NCBI GenBank assembly: GCA_021647685.1
Contig: JAKIUH010000268.1
Coordinates: 1-6,290 of the forward strand
DNA length: 6,290 nt
Direction of reading: 5' to 3'
Source: Bacteroidales bacterium
GTDB taxonomy: Bacteria > Bacteroidota > Bacteroidia > Bacteroidales > NBLH01
The notes beneath the pieces are model-generated. The model had not been told where the DNA came from, ran no database searches, and saw nothing but the letters and a program-made list of their open reading frames with translations. This document shows, one piece after another, positions 1 through 5,954 of the stretch (positions are counted from its first letter, which is position 1; every line of letters starts with the position of its first letter). The translations under genes and the position numbers were made by a program.

Positions 1-3
1 TAC

Positions 4-108
4 CTAATTTATGTAAGTCATCTGATGAATTTGCTAATTTATAACTATTTATTATATGTTTTTTTCATCTTACTTAAATTATTCATCCGATGACTGTCAA
101 TAAATTAG
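4..108. repeat. Long interrupted inverted repeat carrying two ATTCATCYGATGA palindromes
   Basis: Two pairs of arms face each other. CTAATTTAT at 4-12 pairs with ATAAATTAG at 100-108. AGTCATCTGATGAAT at 16-30 pairs with ATTCATCCGATGACT at 81-95, with one mismatch at the centre. The spacer of about 50 bases is very AT-rich. Each inner arm is itself a short dyad (TCATC-N-GATGA), which is typical of a dimeric regulator's operator, and the same dyad recurs at 880-890. The whole could be an operator pair, the foot of a hairpin, or the end of an element that continues left of the window. The repeat is plain in the sequence; the function is inference. Confidence 0.65.
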
Positions 109-162
109 TTTGATATTCACTGATTTAAGGTAGTATAAGAATAAAATAGCCATTTATAGGTA

Positions 163-193
163 TTGTTTATTTTTTTATAGACAAATATATTTG
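163..193 (+). promoter_or_regulatory. Bacteroidota-type promoter for the 215-586 gene
   Basis: TATATTTG at 186-193 matches the Bacteroidota -7 consensus TANNTTTG exactly. A TTG at 163-165 (in ATTG) lies 20 bases upstream, within the usual spacing to the -33 TTTG element. Transcription would begin near 200 and leave a leader of about 15 bases before the ATG at 215. This is the best promoter match in the window. The consensus is established for the primary sigma factor of this phylum; use here is inferred from spacing and position. Confidence 0.55.
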
Positions 194-214
194 TAGTGTT
201 TTTATATATGCTCT

Positions 215-586
215 ATGCAATCTATTCGTAAAATAGCTAAAATAATATTTTTACTCCTTAGTCCGGCTGTAATATTGCTATTTTTTAACAATATAGATAA
301 TAGGCATACACATATTTTACCTTCGGGAGTAATTATTGAACATGCACATCCTTATAAAGTCAAAAACAGCAGTTCAAACAATCCGGTGCAAAACCATCAC
401 CACAAAAAAAAATTACTAATATTACTGAACATTATTAATAGTGCAATAAGTACATTATCATTACTTTTAGTTTTTATACTTTCCGTTTATCTTTTTCTTT
501 CTGCAATTCTTGTTTCTAATGATATTATTTTTCTAAGATTTTCGTTAAGGAAGACATTCAATAACAGAGCACCTCCCGGAATTTAA
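215..586 (+). CDS. Small histidine-rich two-helix membrane protein, function unknown
   Basis: This 123-residue protein has an N-terminal hydrophobic segment (about residues 8-24) behind a basic start, a polar stretch of about 40 residues, and a second long hydrophobic segment (about 67-101). The tail contains NNRAPPGI. The polar stretch is rich in histidine: HTH at 31-33, HAHP at 43-46 and HHH at 61-63, around a PSG turn. Histidines so placed between membrane segments suggest binding of a metal such as zinc or copper on the periplasmic side. From memory, Bacteroidota have short hypothetical proteins with a similar H.H.LP.G...HAHP core and an RAPP or RGPP end, sometimes near metal-efflux or TonB receptor genes; no such gene is visible here. 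The ATG at 215 follows a good promoter; an ATG at 208 runs into a stop after seven codons. No function is assigned. The gene itself is likely real. Confidence 0.7.
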   Translation: MQSIRKIAKIIFLLLSPAVILLFFNNIDNRHTHILPSGVIIEHAHPYKVKNSSSNNPVQNHHHKKKLLILLNIINSAISTLSLLLVFILSVYLFLSAILVSNDIIFLRFSLRKTFNNRAPPGI

Positions 587-943
587 AAATTGATATAAAT
601 ATAGTATTAAAATACTGTTAAAATCATCAGCAGTTACTTTATAATTGCACTAAGCTGTTTGTTGACCGGCTAACAATATATCATGTATTTGCATGCCTAC
701 AAGTTAGTAGTTAAACTGGAGAGTATAGGATGATTTTAAACAACTCAATTTACATTATTCTTATTTTTTAATGAATCTTAAATACGCAAGTTGTTGTGTC
801 AATGCATTGATTATAAGTTAGTTAATATGCTGGTTGTCAGTTGATTAATATCCTGTTTACTAAACTTTACTTTAATTATTCATCTGATGATTATTACTTG
901 TTATGCAATATTTGTGAGTTTAAGGATAAATAAATAAAAACAT
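587..943. other. Non-coding stretch between the small membrane protein and the beta-barrel gene
   Basis: No convincing gene lies in these 357 bases. Just after the stop codon, AGTATT at 603-608 pairs with AATACT at 611-616 around AA, but no T-run follows, so it is at best a weak terminator. A 13-codon open frame beginning at the ATG of 730 (hydrophobic, ends at a TAA) is too short to support. The last 80 bases hold the TCATCTGATGA palindrome and a possible promoter for the next gene. Confidence 0.5.
866..892 (+). promoter_or_regulatory. Putative operator, third ATTCATCYGATGA copy, before the beta-barrel gene
   Basis: These 27 bases match 69-95 at 23 positions, and the perfect dyad TCATC-T-GATGA sits at 880-890. 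The dyad ends 53 bases before the ATG at 944. A near-match to the -7 element (AATATTTG at 907-914, one base off TANNTTTG) lies downstream, so the dyad would overlap the expected -33 position, where a repressor could block the polymerase. Short 5-1-5 dyads are common for GntR-type and similar dimeric regulators, but the regulator is not in the window. The repeat is seen; the operator role is inferred. Confidence 0.5.
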
Positions 944-1747
944 ATGAACAAAACAATTATAATTATCTTAATATTAATCGTTAGTAATTTAACACAAGCA
1001 CAAGTTGGCGGATTATCTGCTTCAAAATTAGCTGCTTTATGTGTAGAAACTGTGCCTAATAAATCAATTGAATTTGAACCGGCTATTGGCTTTAATTTTT
1101 CGGGTAAGGCATGGAACAAATCAGGTAGTATTGTATCAGTTTTTCCCGGCAATGACAGTATGATAGTTGACTCTTATATGGGTTTTCGATTAACTTACGG
1201 TATATTTAAAAATATGGAAGCCGGTCTTGCATTTCCAGTTAGTATGGGTTCGGTACAATTAGGGGTTAAATACAAACTTCCCTTTGAATATGAGCAGCTT
1301 AAACTAGGCTTGCTTGCAGGAGGCAATTTCTTAACCGGAAACAGAGTAATTACAAAGAAAGGAAACTCAATAAATAACACCGGTAGTTTTGTTACAGGAA
1401 TTATTGTTTCATATCAGCTAACCAGAAAATTAGGTATGGATTTTAATCTTCAATATCAACACCTTACAAGAAATGTTATTGAAAATCATAATCATGATAT
1501 CTTATTAAATACAGATATTGGATATTTTATCAATAATGATTTACAATTTGTTATGGGAATAAATTATATTCGCTCTGATTATAATGTAGATGATTTTGAT
1601 TTTTACAAATTAACACTCAATCCGGGATTGACAATTGAAAGTGCAAAAAACTTTATCCTTGTTGTAAATTTTCCATTCGATACATTCGGGAAAAATTCGA
1701 CTAAATTTATGGAAATTTCGTTGGCATTAACGATTATGTTAAATTAA
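944..1747 (+). CDS. Predicted outer-membrane beta-barrel protein (transporter/porin-like)
   Basis: This 267-residue protein begins with a signal peptide (MNKTIIIILILIVSNLTQAQ, likely cut after residue 18 or 20). The rest is built of alternating polar and hydrophobic strands with turn-rich loops: for example YMGFRLTYGIFKNMEAGLAFP (78-98), VQLGVKYKL (104-112), KLGLLAGGNFLTG (120-132), GSFVTGIIVSYQL (147-159), ILLNTDIGYFI (186-196) and LQFVMGINYI (200-209). The C-terminus, MEISLALTIMLN, is a plausible last strand. The general pattern resembles the Phenol_MetA_deg (PF13557) transporter-like barrels, but no decisive motif is present, so the family is tentative. It probably sits in the outer membrane; substrate unknown. 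The ATG follows the A-rich leader TAAATAAAAACAT, typical for the phylum. A TCATCTGATGA dyad upstream suggests control shared with the 215-586 gene. Confidence 0.75.
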   Translation: MNKTIIIILILIVSNLTQAQVGGLSASKLAALCVETVPNKSIEFEPAIGFNFSGKAWNKSGSIVSVFPGNDSMIVDSYMGFRLTYGIFKNMEAGLAFPVSMGSVQLGVKYKLPFEYEQLKLGLLAGGNFLTGNRVITKKGNSINNTGSFVTGIIVSYQLTRKLGMDFNLQYQHLTRNVIENHNHDILLNTDIGYFINNDLQFVMGINYIRSDYNVDDFDFYKLTLNPGLTIESAKNFILVVNFPFDTFGKNSTKFMEISLALTIMLN

Positions 1748-1750
1748 TTA

Positions 1751-1838
1751 GTGCCTGTCTATAAAGTTTTTGATTTTTGAAAATTAAAAATTCATCAAAA
1801 AGATAAATTTTCAATTTGATGACTTTATAGACAGAAAC
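1751..1838. repeat. 88-base MITE-like inverted repeat
   Basis: The arms at 1755-1767 (CTGTCTATAAAGT) and 1822-1834 (ACTTTATAGACAG) are a perfect 13-base inverted repeat. They extend outward to 1751 and 1838 with two mismatches (17-base arms ending GT...AC). Inside are two further inverted repeats whose arms interleave: 1777-1785 with 1806-1814, and 1792-1799 with 1815-1822. The element starts 4 bases after the stop codon of the beta-barrel gene. No transposase and no clear target-site duplication is visible. It may be a miniature inverted-repeat element or a 3' UTR stem that protects or ends the transcript. There is no T-run typical of a terminator. Confidence 0.6.
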
Positions 1839-1946
1839 GGTAGTTGAACACTGTTTGCTCTCTAAAGTAAAAGATAGTTGTCAATTTATGGTAATAATAA
1901 AAATACTATGTATTTTAGCCAAAATATTGATTGAATTTGTATTATT

Positions 1947-3086
1947 ATGAATAGAAAACTTACTTTTTTGCTTATTTTAAGCCTTTTTTCATTAAACACC
2001 GGTGCACAAATTAGCACAGTGGTATTTAATGATGAATTTTTGAACAATCAAAATAATTGGTATATATCCAATACTCCCGAAGGACTTACAAAAATTGATA
2101 ACGGACGCTATCTAATGGAGGGCAAAATGCTTGGCAAGGCTATTACAAGTACAGTTCCTGTAAATTTAGAGGATATAAATAACTTTAAAATATCTACGGA
2201 AATCACCAAAATTACAGGCATTGACGACAACGGTTTTGGTCTTGTATGGGGTAGCTCTGATCCTAATAATGAATTTGAATTTCTTATTTCCGGTAACGGC
2301 CAGTTTAAAGTGATTGAGTGGCGCAACGGAGAAAGTAAGGATTTAATTCCTTGGACCTTTAACAGCGGTATTAATCGCTGGGATAATTCTACAAACCGGT
2401 TGAGAATTGTAAAAAAAGGCGCTATTTTAAAATTTTATATAAATGATTATTATGTTGCTCGAATTATGGCTTTACCAAATTTTGGAAATAAAATTGGTTT
2501 TGTAATTAACGAAACCATGAAAATTTCGATTAATTATTTGGTTTTGGAAAAAATTGAAGAAGAATTTGTAAACGAAAGCACACCGGATAAAGCAGTAATT
2601 CAGTCAGCAAGTTTTAACGGAACAAATGTGTTAAGATATGAAGAATCGGCAGTTTTAAAGGTAATCGTTACCAATCCGACCGACCATTCCATATACGATT
2701 TGGCACTTATGATTAGTTCTTTTGATGACACCAACATTGAATATAATCGTATTACGATGATTGAAAAAATACCGGCACATGATAAACTTATTTTAGCAAT
2801 TGTTTTCACTGCCGGTGAAGAAGTTACAGGTAAAACACGTAATTTTGAACTTAATTTGGTAGATAGTAAGAATGTAATTTTGGATACAAAAAATATCAGT
2901 TTAAAAACGGTACAAAATAGTTTTTATACTGAATATTCTAATCCCGATTATAATAATCCGCAAAATTATAGCGATAAATACAATACTCCCCGGCATCCGG
3001 CAAACGGTCCGGACGGATGCACCAAAGGATGTGCCTATGTTTCGCTGGCAGCTTTGATTGCAGGGATTATTTTGGCAATTCTATAG
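1947..3086 (+). CDS. Exported two-domain beta-sandwich protein with C-terminal hydrophobic tail
   Basis: This 379-residue protein has a signal peptide (residues 1-20, ending NTGAQ). Residues about 24-202 look like a concanavalin/LamG-type or DUF1080-like jelly roll: DEFLNNQNNWYI near the start, GFGLVWGSSDPNNEFEFLIS (97-115), RLRIVKKGAILKFYIND (151-167) and NKIGFVINETMKISINYLVL (181-200). Residues about 216-322 resemble an Ig-like or NEW3/CARDB-type domain (ESAVLKVIVTNPTDHSIYDLAL). A tyrosine-, asparagine- and proline-rich linker (324-355) leads to DGCTKGC (356-362) and a hydrophobic end, AYVSLAALIAGIILAIL (363-379), enough for one membrane helix. The protein is probably periplasmic or surface-facing and anchored by its last residues. 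No catalytic residues are recognised, so it may bind carbohydrate or protein. It is the last plus-strand gene before the bidirectional terminator. Domain calls are by pattern only. Confidence 0.8.
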   Translation: MNRKLTFLLILSLFSLNTGAQISTVVFNDEFLNNQNNWYISNTPEGLTKIDNGRYLMEGKMLGKAITSTVPVNLEDINNFKISTEITKITGIDDNGFGLVWGSSDPNNEFEFLISGNGQFKVIEWRNGESKDLIPWTFNSGINRWDNSTNRLRIVKKGAILKFYINDYYVARIMALPNFGNKIGFVINETMKISINYLVLEKIEEEFVNESTPDKAVIQSASFNGTNVLRYEESAVLKVIVTNPTDHSIYDLALMISSFDDTNIEYNRITMIEKIPAHDKLILAIVFTAGEEVTGKTRNFELNLVDSKNVILDTKNISLKTVQNSFYTEYSNPDYNNPQNYSDKYNTPRHPANGPDGCTKGCAYVSLAALIAGIILAIL

Positions 3087-3088
3087 CA

Positions 3089-3126
3089 TAGCTCAGCACT
3101 CCGTAGCTCAGCACTCCAGTGCTGAG
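3089..3126. repeat. Tandem 14-base repeat with inverted third arm (REP-like)
   Basis: TAGCTCAGCACTCC occurs at 3089-3102 and again at 3104-3117, and is followed at 3118-3126 by AGTGCTGAG, the reverse complement of CTCAGCACT. Either copy can pair with the inverted arm; the nearer one forms a 9-base stem with only CC between. It starts 3 bases after the stop codon at 3086 and is more GC-rich than its surroundings, as dispersed REP-type elements often are. Whether it recurs in the genome cannot be seen here. Confidence 0.6.
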
Positions 3127-3145
3127 AATCTACAAGCCAACACAA

Positions 3146-3172
3146 AAAAAGACTGCTGAAAGCAGTCTTTTT
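3146..3172. terminator. Bidirectional rho-independent terminator between converging genes
   Basis: AAAAAGACTGCT (3146-3157) pairs perfectly with AGCAGTCTTTTT (3161-3172) around a GAA loop. The A-run on one side and T-run on the other give a U-tract on both strands. It lies 60 bases after the stop of the plus-strand exported protein and 20 bases after the stop of dnaA on the minus strand, so it can end both transcripts. Confidence 0.9.
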
Positions 3173-3192
3173 CAAAGAATCTCAATCAAAAA

Positions 3193-4623
3193 TTAATAAA
3201 ATTTCAATTTTTTCTCAATATCGCCTATGTAGCTTCTAAATTCTTTGTTGGTTTCTACCAAATTATTTACCGTTTTGTATGCATGCAAAACAGTAGCATG
3301 GTCTTTACCTCCAATTTGTGAGCCAATTGTAGATAATGAAGAATTCGTCAAATTTTTTGAAAAATACATGGCAATTTGGCGTGCTTGAACAATTTCGCGC
3401 TTACGTGTTTTTGATTGTAACACATCAACATTCATATCAAAATAGTCGCATACTACTTTCTGAATATAATCAATGGTTATTTCGCGTTTTGTTTGTTTTG
3501 CTATTTTGTCTATGATTTTTTTGGCTAAATCCAAAGTTATGTTCTTTTTATTAAATGTTGATTGAGCCATAAGGGTAACTAAAGCACCTTCCAATTCACG
3601 CACATGCGTATCAATATTTGCAGCTATATATTCGATAACTTCATCGGATAATTCAATACCATTGCTGTATATTTTTTGTTTTAGGATAGCAATACGTGTT
3701 TGAAAATCAGGTGATTGTAAATCTGCAGATAAGCCCCATTTAAAACGTGAAATTAAACGTTTTGATAATCCTGTAAGTTCAACAGGCGGACGGTCAGAGG
3801 TAAGGATTAACTGCTTTCCTGTTTGATGTAAATGGTTAAAAATATGGAAAAAAGTATCCTGTGATTTTTCTTTTCCGGCAAATTCATGTACATCGTCAAT
3901 AATCAGCACATCAATCATCTGATAAAAATGCAGAAAATCATTACGTGTATTATTACGCGTAGCTTCTTGATACTGCTGAATAAATTTGTGTGCCGGCACA
4001 TACAATACTGTCTTTTCAGGATATCTGGCTTTAACCTCTATACCAATTGCTTGTGAGAGGTGGGTTTTGCCCAATCCGGTACCGCCATAAATAAATAGGG
4101 GGTTAAAAGCGGTTTTCCCGGGATTATTTGCCAAAGCATAACCTGCTGAACGGGCTAATCGATTGCAATCGCCTTCAACAAAATTTTTAAAAGAATACTC
4201 AGGGTTCAGTTGAGGGTTTATATGCACTTTTTTGATGCCCGGAATAATAAAGGGGTTCTTAATCTGGGTATCATTCATTAAAGGCAGAGAAACCGGTTGA
4301 CTTTTAAGATTTGTATTCTCTTTTGCCGGCATTTTTACTGTGTAGGGTTTTGCTTGTGCCGAAGTATCGTTATGCATCACGATACTGTATTCCAACATGG
4401 CATCAGCTCCCAATTCTTTGCGTAAGGTTTTTCTAAGAATATCAATAAACTGATCTTCAAGATATTCATAAAAAAACGCACTCGGCACCTGAATGGTTAA
4501 AACATTTCTTTCCAGCTTCATAGGCACAATAGGTAAAAACCAAGTCCTAAAGCTTGTAGCGGGAACAATGTCTCTGATTATATTGAGACAATTCTTCCAT
4601 ACTTCATTGTGATCTTTTTTCAT
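3193..4623 (-). CDS. dnaA: Chromosomal replication initiator protein DnaA
   Basis: DnaA binds DnaA boxes at oriC, opens the duplex and loads the replicative helicase. The 476 residues are full length. Domain I is at about 1-85 (VWKNCLNIIRDIVPATSFRTWF), with a flexible domain II to about 135. The AAA+ domain III has Walker A GGTGLGKT (180-187), Walker B VLIIDD (239-244), sensor I LTSD (274-277), box VII GLSKRLISRFKWG (285-297, with the probable arginine finger at R289) and sensor II in VRELEGAL (341-348). Domain IV carries the DNA-binding helix-turn-helix and the signature IGSQIGGKDHATVLHA (433-448). All key residues are intact. The ATG at 4623 gives the normal N-terminus MKKDHNEVWKNC. The gene is transcribed alone, with 529 non-coding bases upstream and a strong terminator downstream. 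No canonical DnaA boxes (TTATCCACA) were found beside it, so autoregulation by DnaA is not evident. Confidence 0.98.
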   Translation of the reverse strand: MKKDHNEVWKNCLNIIRDIVPATSFRTWFLPIVPMKLERNVLTIQVPSAFFYEYLEDQFIDILRKTLRKELGADAMLEYSIVMHNDTSAQAKPYTVKMPAKENTNLKSQPVSLPLMNDTQIKNPFIIPGIKKVHINPQLNPEYSFKNFVEGDCNRLARSAGYALANNPGKTAFNPLFIYGGTGLGKTHLSQAIGIEVKARYPEKTVLYVPAHKFIQQYQEATRNNTRNDFLHFYQMIDVLIIDDVHEFAGKEKSQDTFFHIFNHLHQTGKQLILTSDRPPVELTGLSKRLISRFKWGLSADLQSPDFQTRIAILKQKIYSNGIELSDEVIEYIAANIDTHVRELEGALVTLMAQSTFNKKNITLDLAKKIIDKIAKQTKREITIDYIQKVVCDYFDMNVDVLQSKTRKREIVQARQIAMYFSKNLTNSSLSTIGSQIGGKDHATVLHAYKTVNNLVETNKEFRSYIGDIEKKLKFY

Positions 4624-4819
4624 TTAGCACTTTAAAATTTAAAAAATTTAACAATAGGGGGTTATTTTCAATGTAAAAGTGGTAAAAAAAAAAGTAATAA
4701 AAAAATGCGAAAACACTTGATTTTCTCAAAAAAAGTATAAGGTATTGATTTTCATTTTTATAATTTTAAAAAAAAAATTAAAAAAATTAAAAATATACTA
4801 ATGTGTTGAGTATTAGATT

Positions 4820-4954
4820 GATATGTAATGATTTAGCTAATGCATTAATAATAAATATCTTAGACAATTTTCTAAATTAATTTTACCCTTTGTAAGGTTT
4901 AATTTACGATAAAAAGGTATTTTTTTGTAAACTAAACATTACATATCGCTAAAT
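4820..4954. repeat. Spaced, partly permuted inverted repeat upstream of dnaA
   Basis: GATATGTAATG at 4820-4830 is the perfect reverse complement of CATTACATATC at 4937-4947, 106 bases apart. The flanking heptamer ATTTAGC (4831-4837) is the reverse complement of GCTAAAT (4948-4954). The heptamer lies on the inner side of the left arm but the outer side of the right arm, so the two modules are swapped in order. This could be a pair of regulator sites that loop together, or chance in AT-rich DNA for the heptamer; the 11-base match is less likely by chance. Confidence 0.45.
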
Positions 4955-4969
4955 GAATTATACATAACG

Positions 4970-4998
4970 AAACTCCCTAAAATGGATATAGGGAGTTT
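4970..4998 (-). terminator. Stem-loop, probable terminator of the iron-sulfur protein transcript
   Basis: AAACTCCCTA (4970-4979) pairs perfectly with TAGGGAGTTT (4989-4998) around a 9-base loop. On the minus strand it lies 154 bases beyond the stop of the CCG-domain gene and before dnaA. The U-tract is short on both strands (TTTC on the minus strand, TTTTA on the plus), so termination strength is uncertain. No plus-strand gene reads into it. Confidence 0.55.
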
Positions 4999-5036
4999 TA
5001 GTAATAACTTATTGGTCAATGTGTTTTTTTGCTTGA

Positions 5037-5081
5037 CTTAATGTTAAGATTAACTTAACAAAAGTTCATAAAAACTTAACA
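5037..5081. promoter_or_regulatory. Cluster of CTTAACA/TGTTAAG motifs
   Basis: TGTTAAG (5042-5048) and CTTAACA (5054-5060) form a perfect dyad around ATTAA. A further CTTAACA is at 5075-5081, and CTTAA at 5037-5041 pairs with TTAAG at 5044-5048. Four half-sites within 45 bases suggest a regulator binding site or a weak hairpin just past the end of the iron-sulfur gene. The role is unknown. Confidence 0.4.
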
Positions 5082-5152
5082 CTACAAATCTTTACAATAT
5101 GTTATTAAATTGTTGGATTTAGTTCTAAATTGAGCGATTATAAATTTCAAAA

Positions 5153-5950
5153 TCATAAATTTTTGGACATTGCTATTAGCTCTGCAATATCTAAAACCTT
5201 AATTTTATCTTGTTTTTCTTTCATTTTTAAACCATCTTGCATCATGGTCATGCAAAATGGACAGGCAGTAGCAATATAATCCGGTTGTACATCCAGAGCT
5301 TGCTCAGTACGCAGCTCATAAACTTCTTTATCGCCCTTTTCTGCTTCTTTAAACATCTGAGCACCAACGGCACCACAGCAAAGCGAACGTCCGCGATTTT
5401 GCTCCATTTCAACCAAATCTGCATTTAATTGTTGTAAAACAAATCGAGGATAATCAAATACTTCATTTCCACGCCCTAAATAACAAGGGTCGTGATAAGT
5501 AATGCGCTTACCGGAAAATTCTTTATCATCAATTTTAAGTTTACCTTCTTTAATTAACCTATTAATAAATTCGGTATGATGAAATACTTCGTATTTCCCG
5601 CCTAAATCAGGATATTCGTTTTTCAGTGTATTATATTCATGCGGATCGCAAGTAACAATTTTTTTTATCTTATAAGCATTAAGTGTTTCAATATTCTGCA
5701 TTGCCTGCATTTGAAACAAAAACTCATTTCCTGCACGACGGGCTTGATCACCCGAATCTGTTTCTTCTACACCTAAAACAGCATAATTTACTTTGCAGTG
5801 TTCCAATATTTTTACAAATGCACGTGTAATTTTTTTAGCTCTATCATCGTAGCTCCCGGGCGACCCCACCCAAAACAGATATTCGGGCTTTTTGCCTTCT
5901 GCTGCTAAATCAGCCATTACAGGAACTTTTATTAATCTTTTATTTGCCAT
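5153..5950 (-). CDS. CCG-domain (Fe-S)-binding protein, HdrB/GlcF-like, with degenerate N-terminal half
   Basis: This 265-residue protein belongs to the cysteine-rich CCG family (PF02754) found in heterodisulfide reductase HdrB/HdrD, GlpC and GlcF, which carry electrons in membrane or cytoplasmic redox complexes. It is cytoplasmic, with no signal peptide. The C-terminal CCG set is complete: C156 (YHDPCYLGR), C191-C192 (LCCGAVGAQMF), C230 and C233 (CPFC). In the N-terminal half the backbone motifs remain (LFWVGSPGSYDDRAKK, RAGNEFLFQMQA, NTLKNEYP), but cysteines usual in homologues, as I recall them, are replaced: S30, D65, D102 and E105, with an out-of-place C101. The fold is probably kept, with one cluster site instead of two. 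In the intact motif, CCGAGG reads CCGAVG. The ATG at 5950 is bounded by an in-frame stop just upstream. The upstream gene ends 4 bases before it, so they are probably co-transcribed. The ferredoxin-type partner usual for this family is not visible. Confidence 0.88.
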   Translation of the reverse strand: MANKRLIKVPVMADLAAEGKKPEYLFWVGSPGSYDDRAKKITRAFVKILEHCKVNYAVLGVEETDSGDQARRAGNEFLFQMQAMQNIETLNAYKIKKIVTCDPHEYNTLKNEYPDLGGKYEVFHHTEFINRLIKEGKLKIDDKEFSGKRITYHDPCYLGRGNEVFDYPRFVLQQLNADLVEMEQNRGRSLCCGAVGAQMFKEAEKGDKEVYELRTEQALDVQPDYIATACPFCMTMMQDGLKMKEKQDKIKVLDIAELIAMSKNL

Positions 5951-5954
5951 GATT

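Larger units (their letters stand above)
4624..5152. other. AT-rich non-coding region upstream of dnaA
   Basis: No gene is supported in these 529 bases. The part nearest dnaA has A-runs at 4684-4693, 4768-4777, 4780-4786 and 4789-4793, the last three spaced roughly one helical turn apart, which could bend the DNA. Further out are a widely spaced inverted repeat (4820-4830 with 4937-4947), a stem-loop at 4970-4998 and a cluster of CTTAACA/TGTTAAG motifs at 5037-5081. The dnaA promoter should lie here, but I find no clear TANNTTTG on the minus strand. No DnaA-box cluster is visible, so it is not called an origin. Confidence 0.5.

Noticed and set aside
730..771. Possible 13-residue leader peptide between the first two genes
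   Set aside because: It has no attenuator structure downstream and no repeated regulatory codons, and is over 170 bases from the next gene; a chance frame is more likely.
901..1152. Minus-strand open frame overlapping the beta-barrel gene start
   Set aside because: It is antisense to a gene with a clear signal peptide and has no recognisable domain; it is a shadow frame.
1932..1939. TGAATTTG as the -7 element for the gene at 1947
   Set aside because: It is one base off consensus and would place the transcription start at the ATG itself, with no -33 element at proper spacing.
3089..3117. tRNA fragments (TAGCTCAG resembles a D-arm)
   Set aside because: No acceptor stem, anticodon arm or T-arm (GGTTCGA) is nearby, and the motif is simply repeated in tandem.
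1..3192. CRISPR array suggested by repeated motifs
   Set aside because: The repeats are too few, unevenly spaced and partly inverted; there are no uniform spacers and no cas genes.
4624..5152. Chromosomal origin (oriC) beside dnaA
   Set aside because: The region is AT-rich and next to dnaA, but I find no TTATCCACA-like boxes on either strand, and in many Bacteroidota oriC need not adjoin dnaA. A GC-skew plot of the whole chromosome would decide.
5237..5428. Plus-strand open frame inside the iron-sulfur gene
   Set aside because: It lies fully antisense to conserved CCG motifs, so it is a shadow frame.
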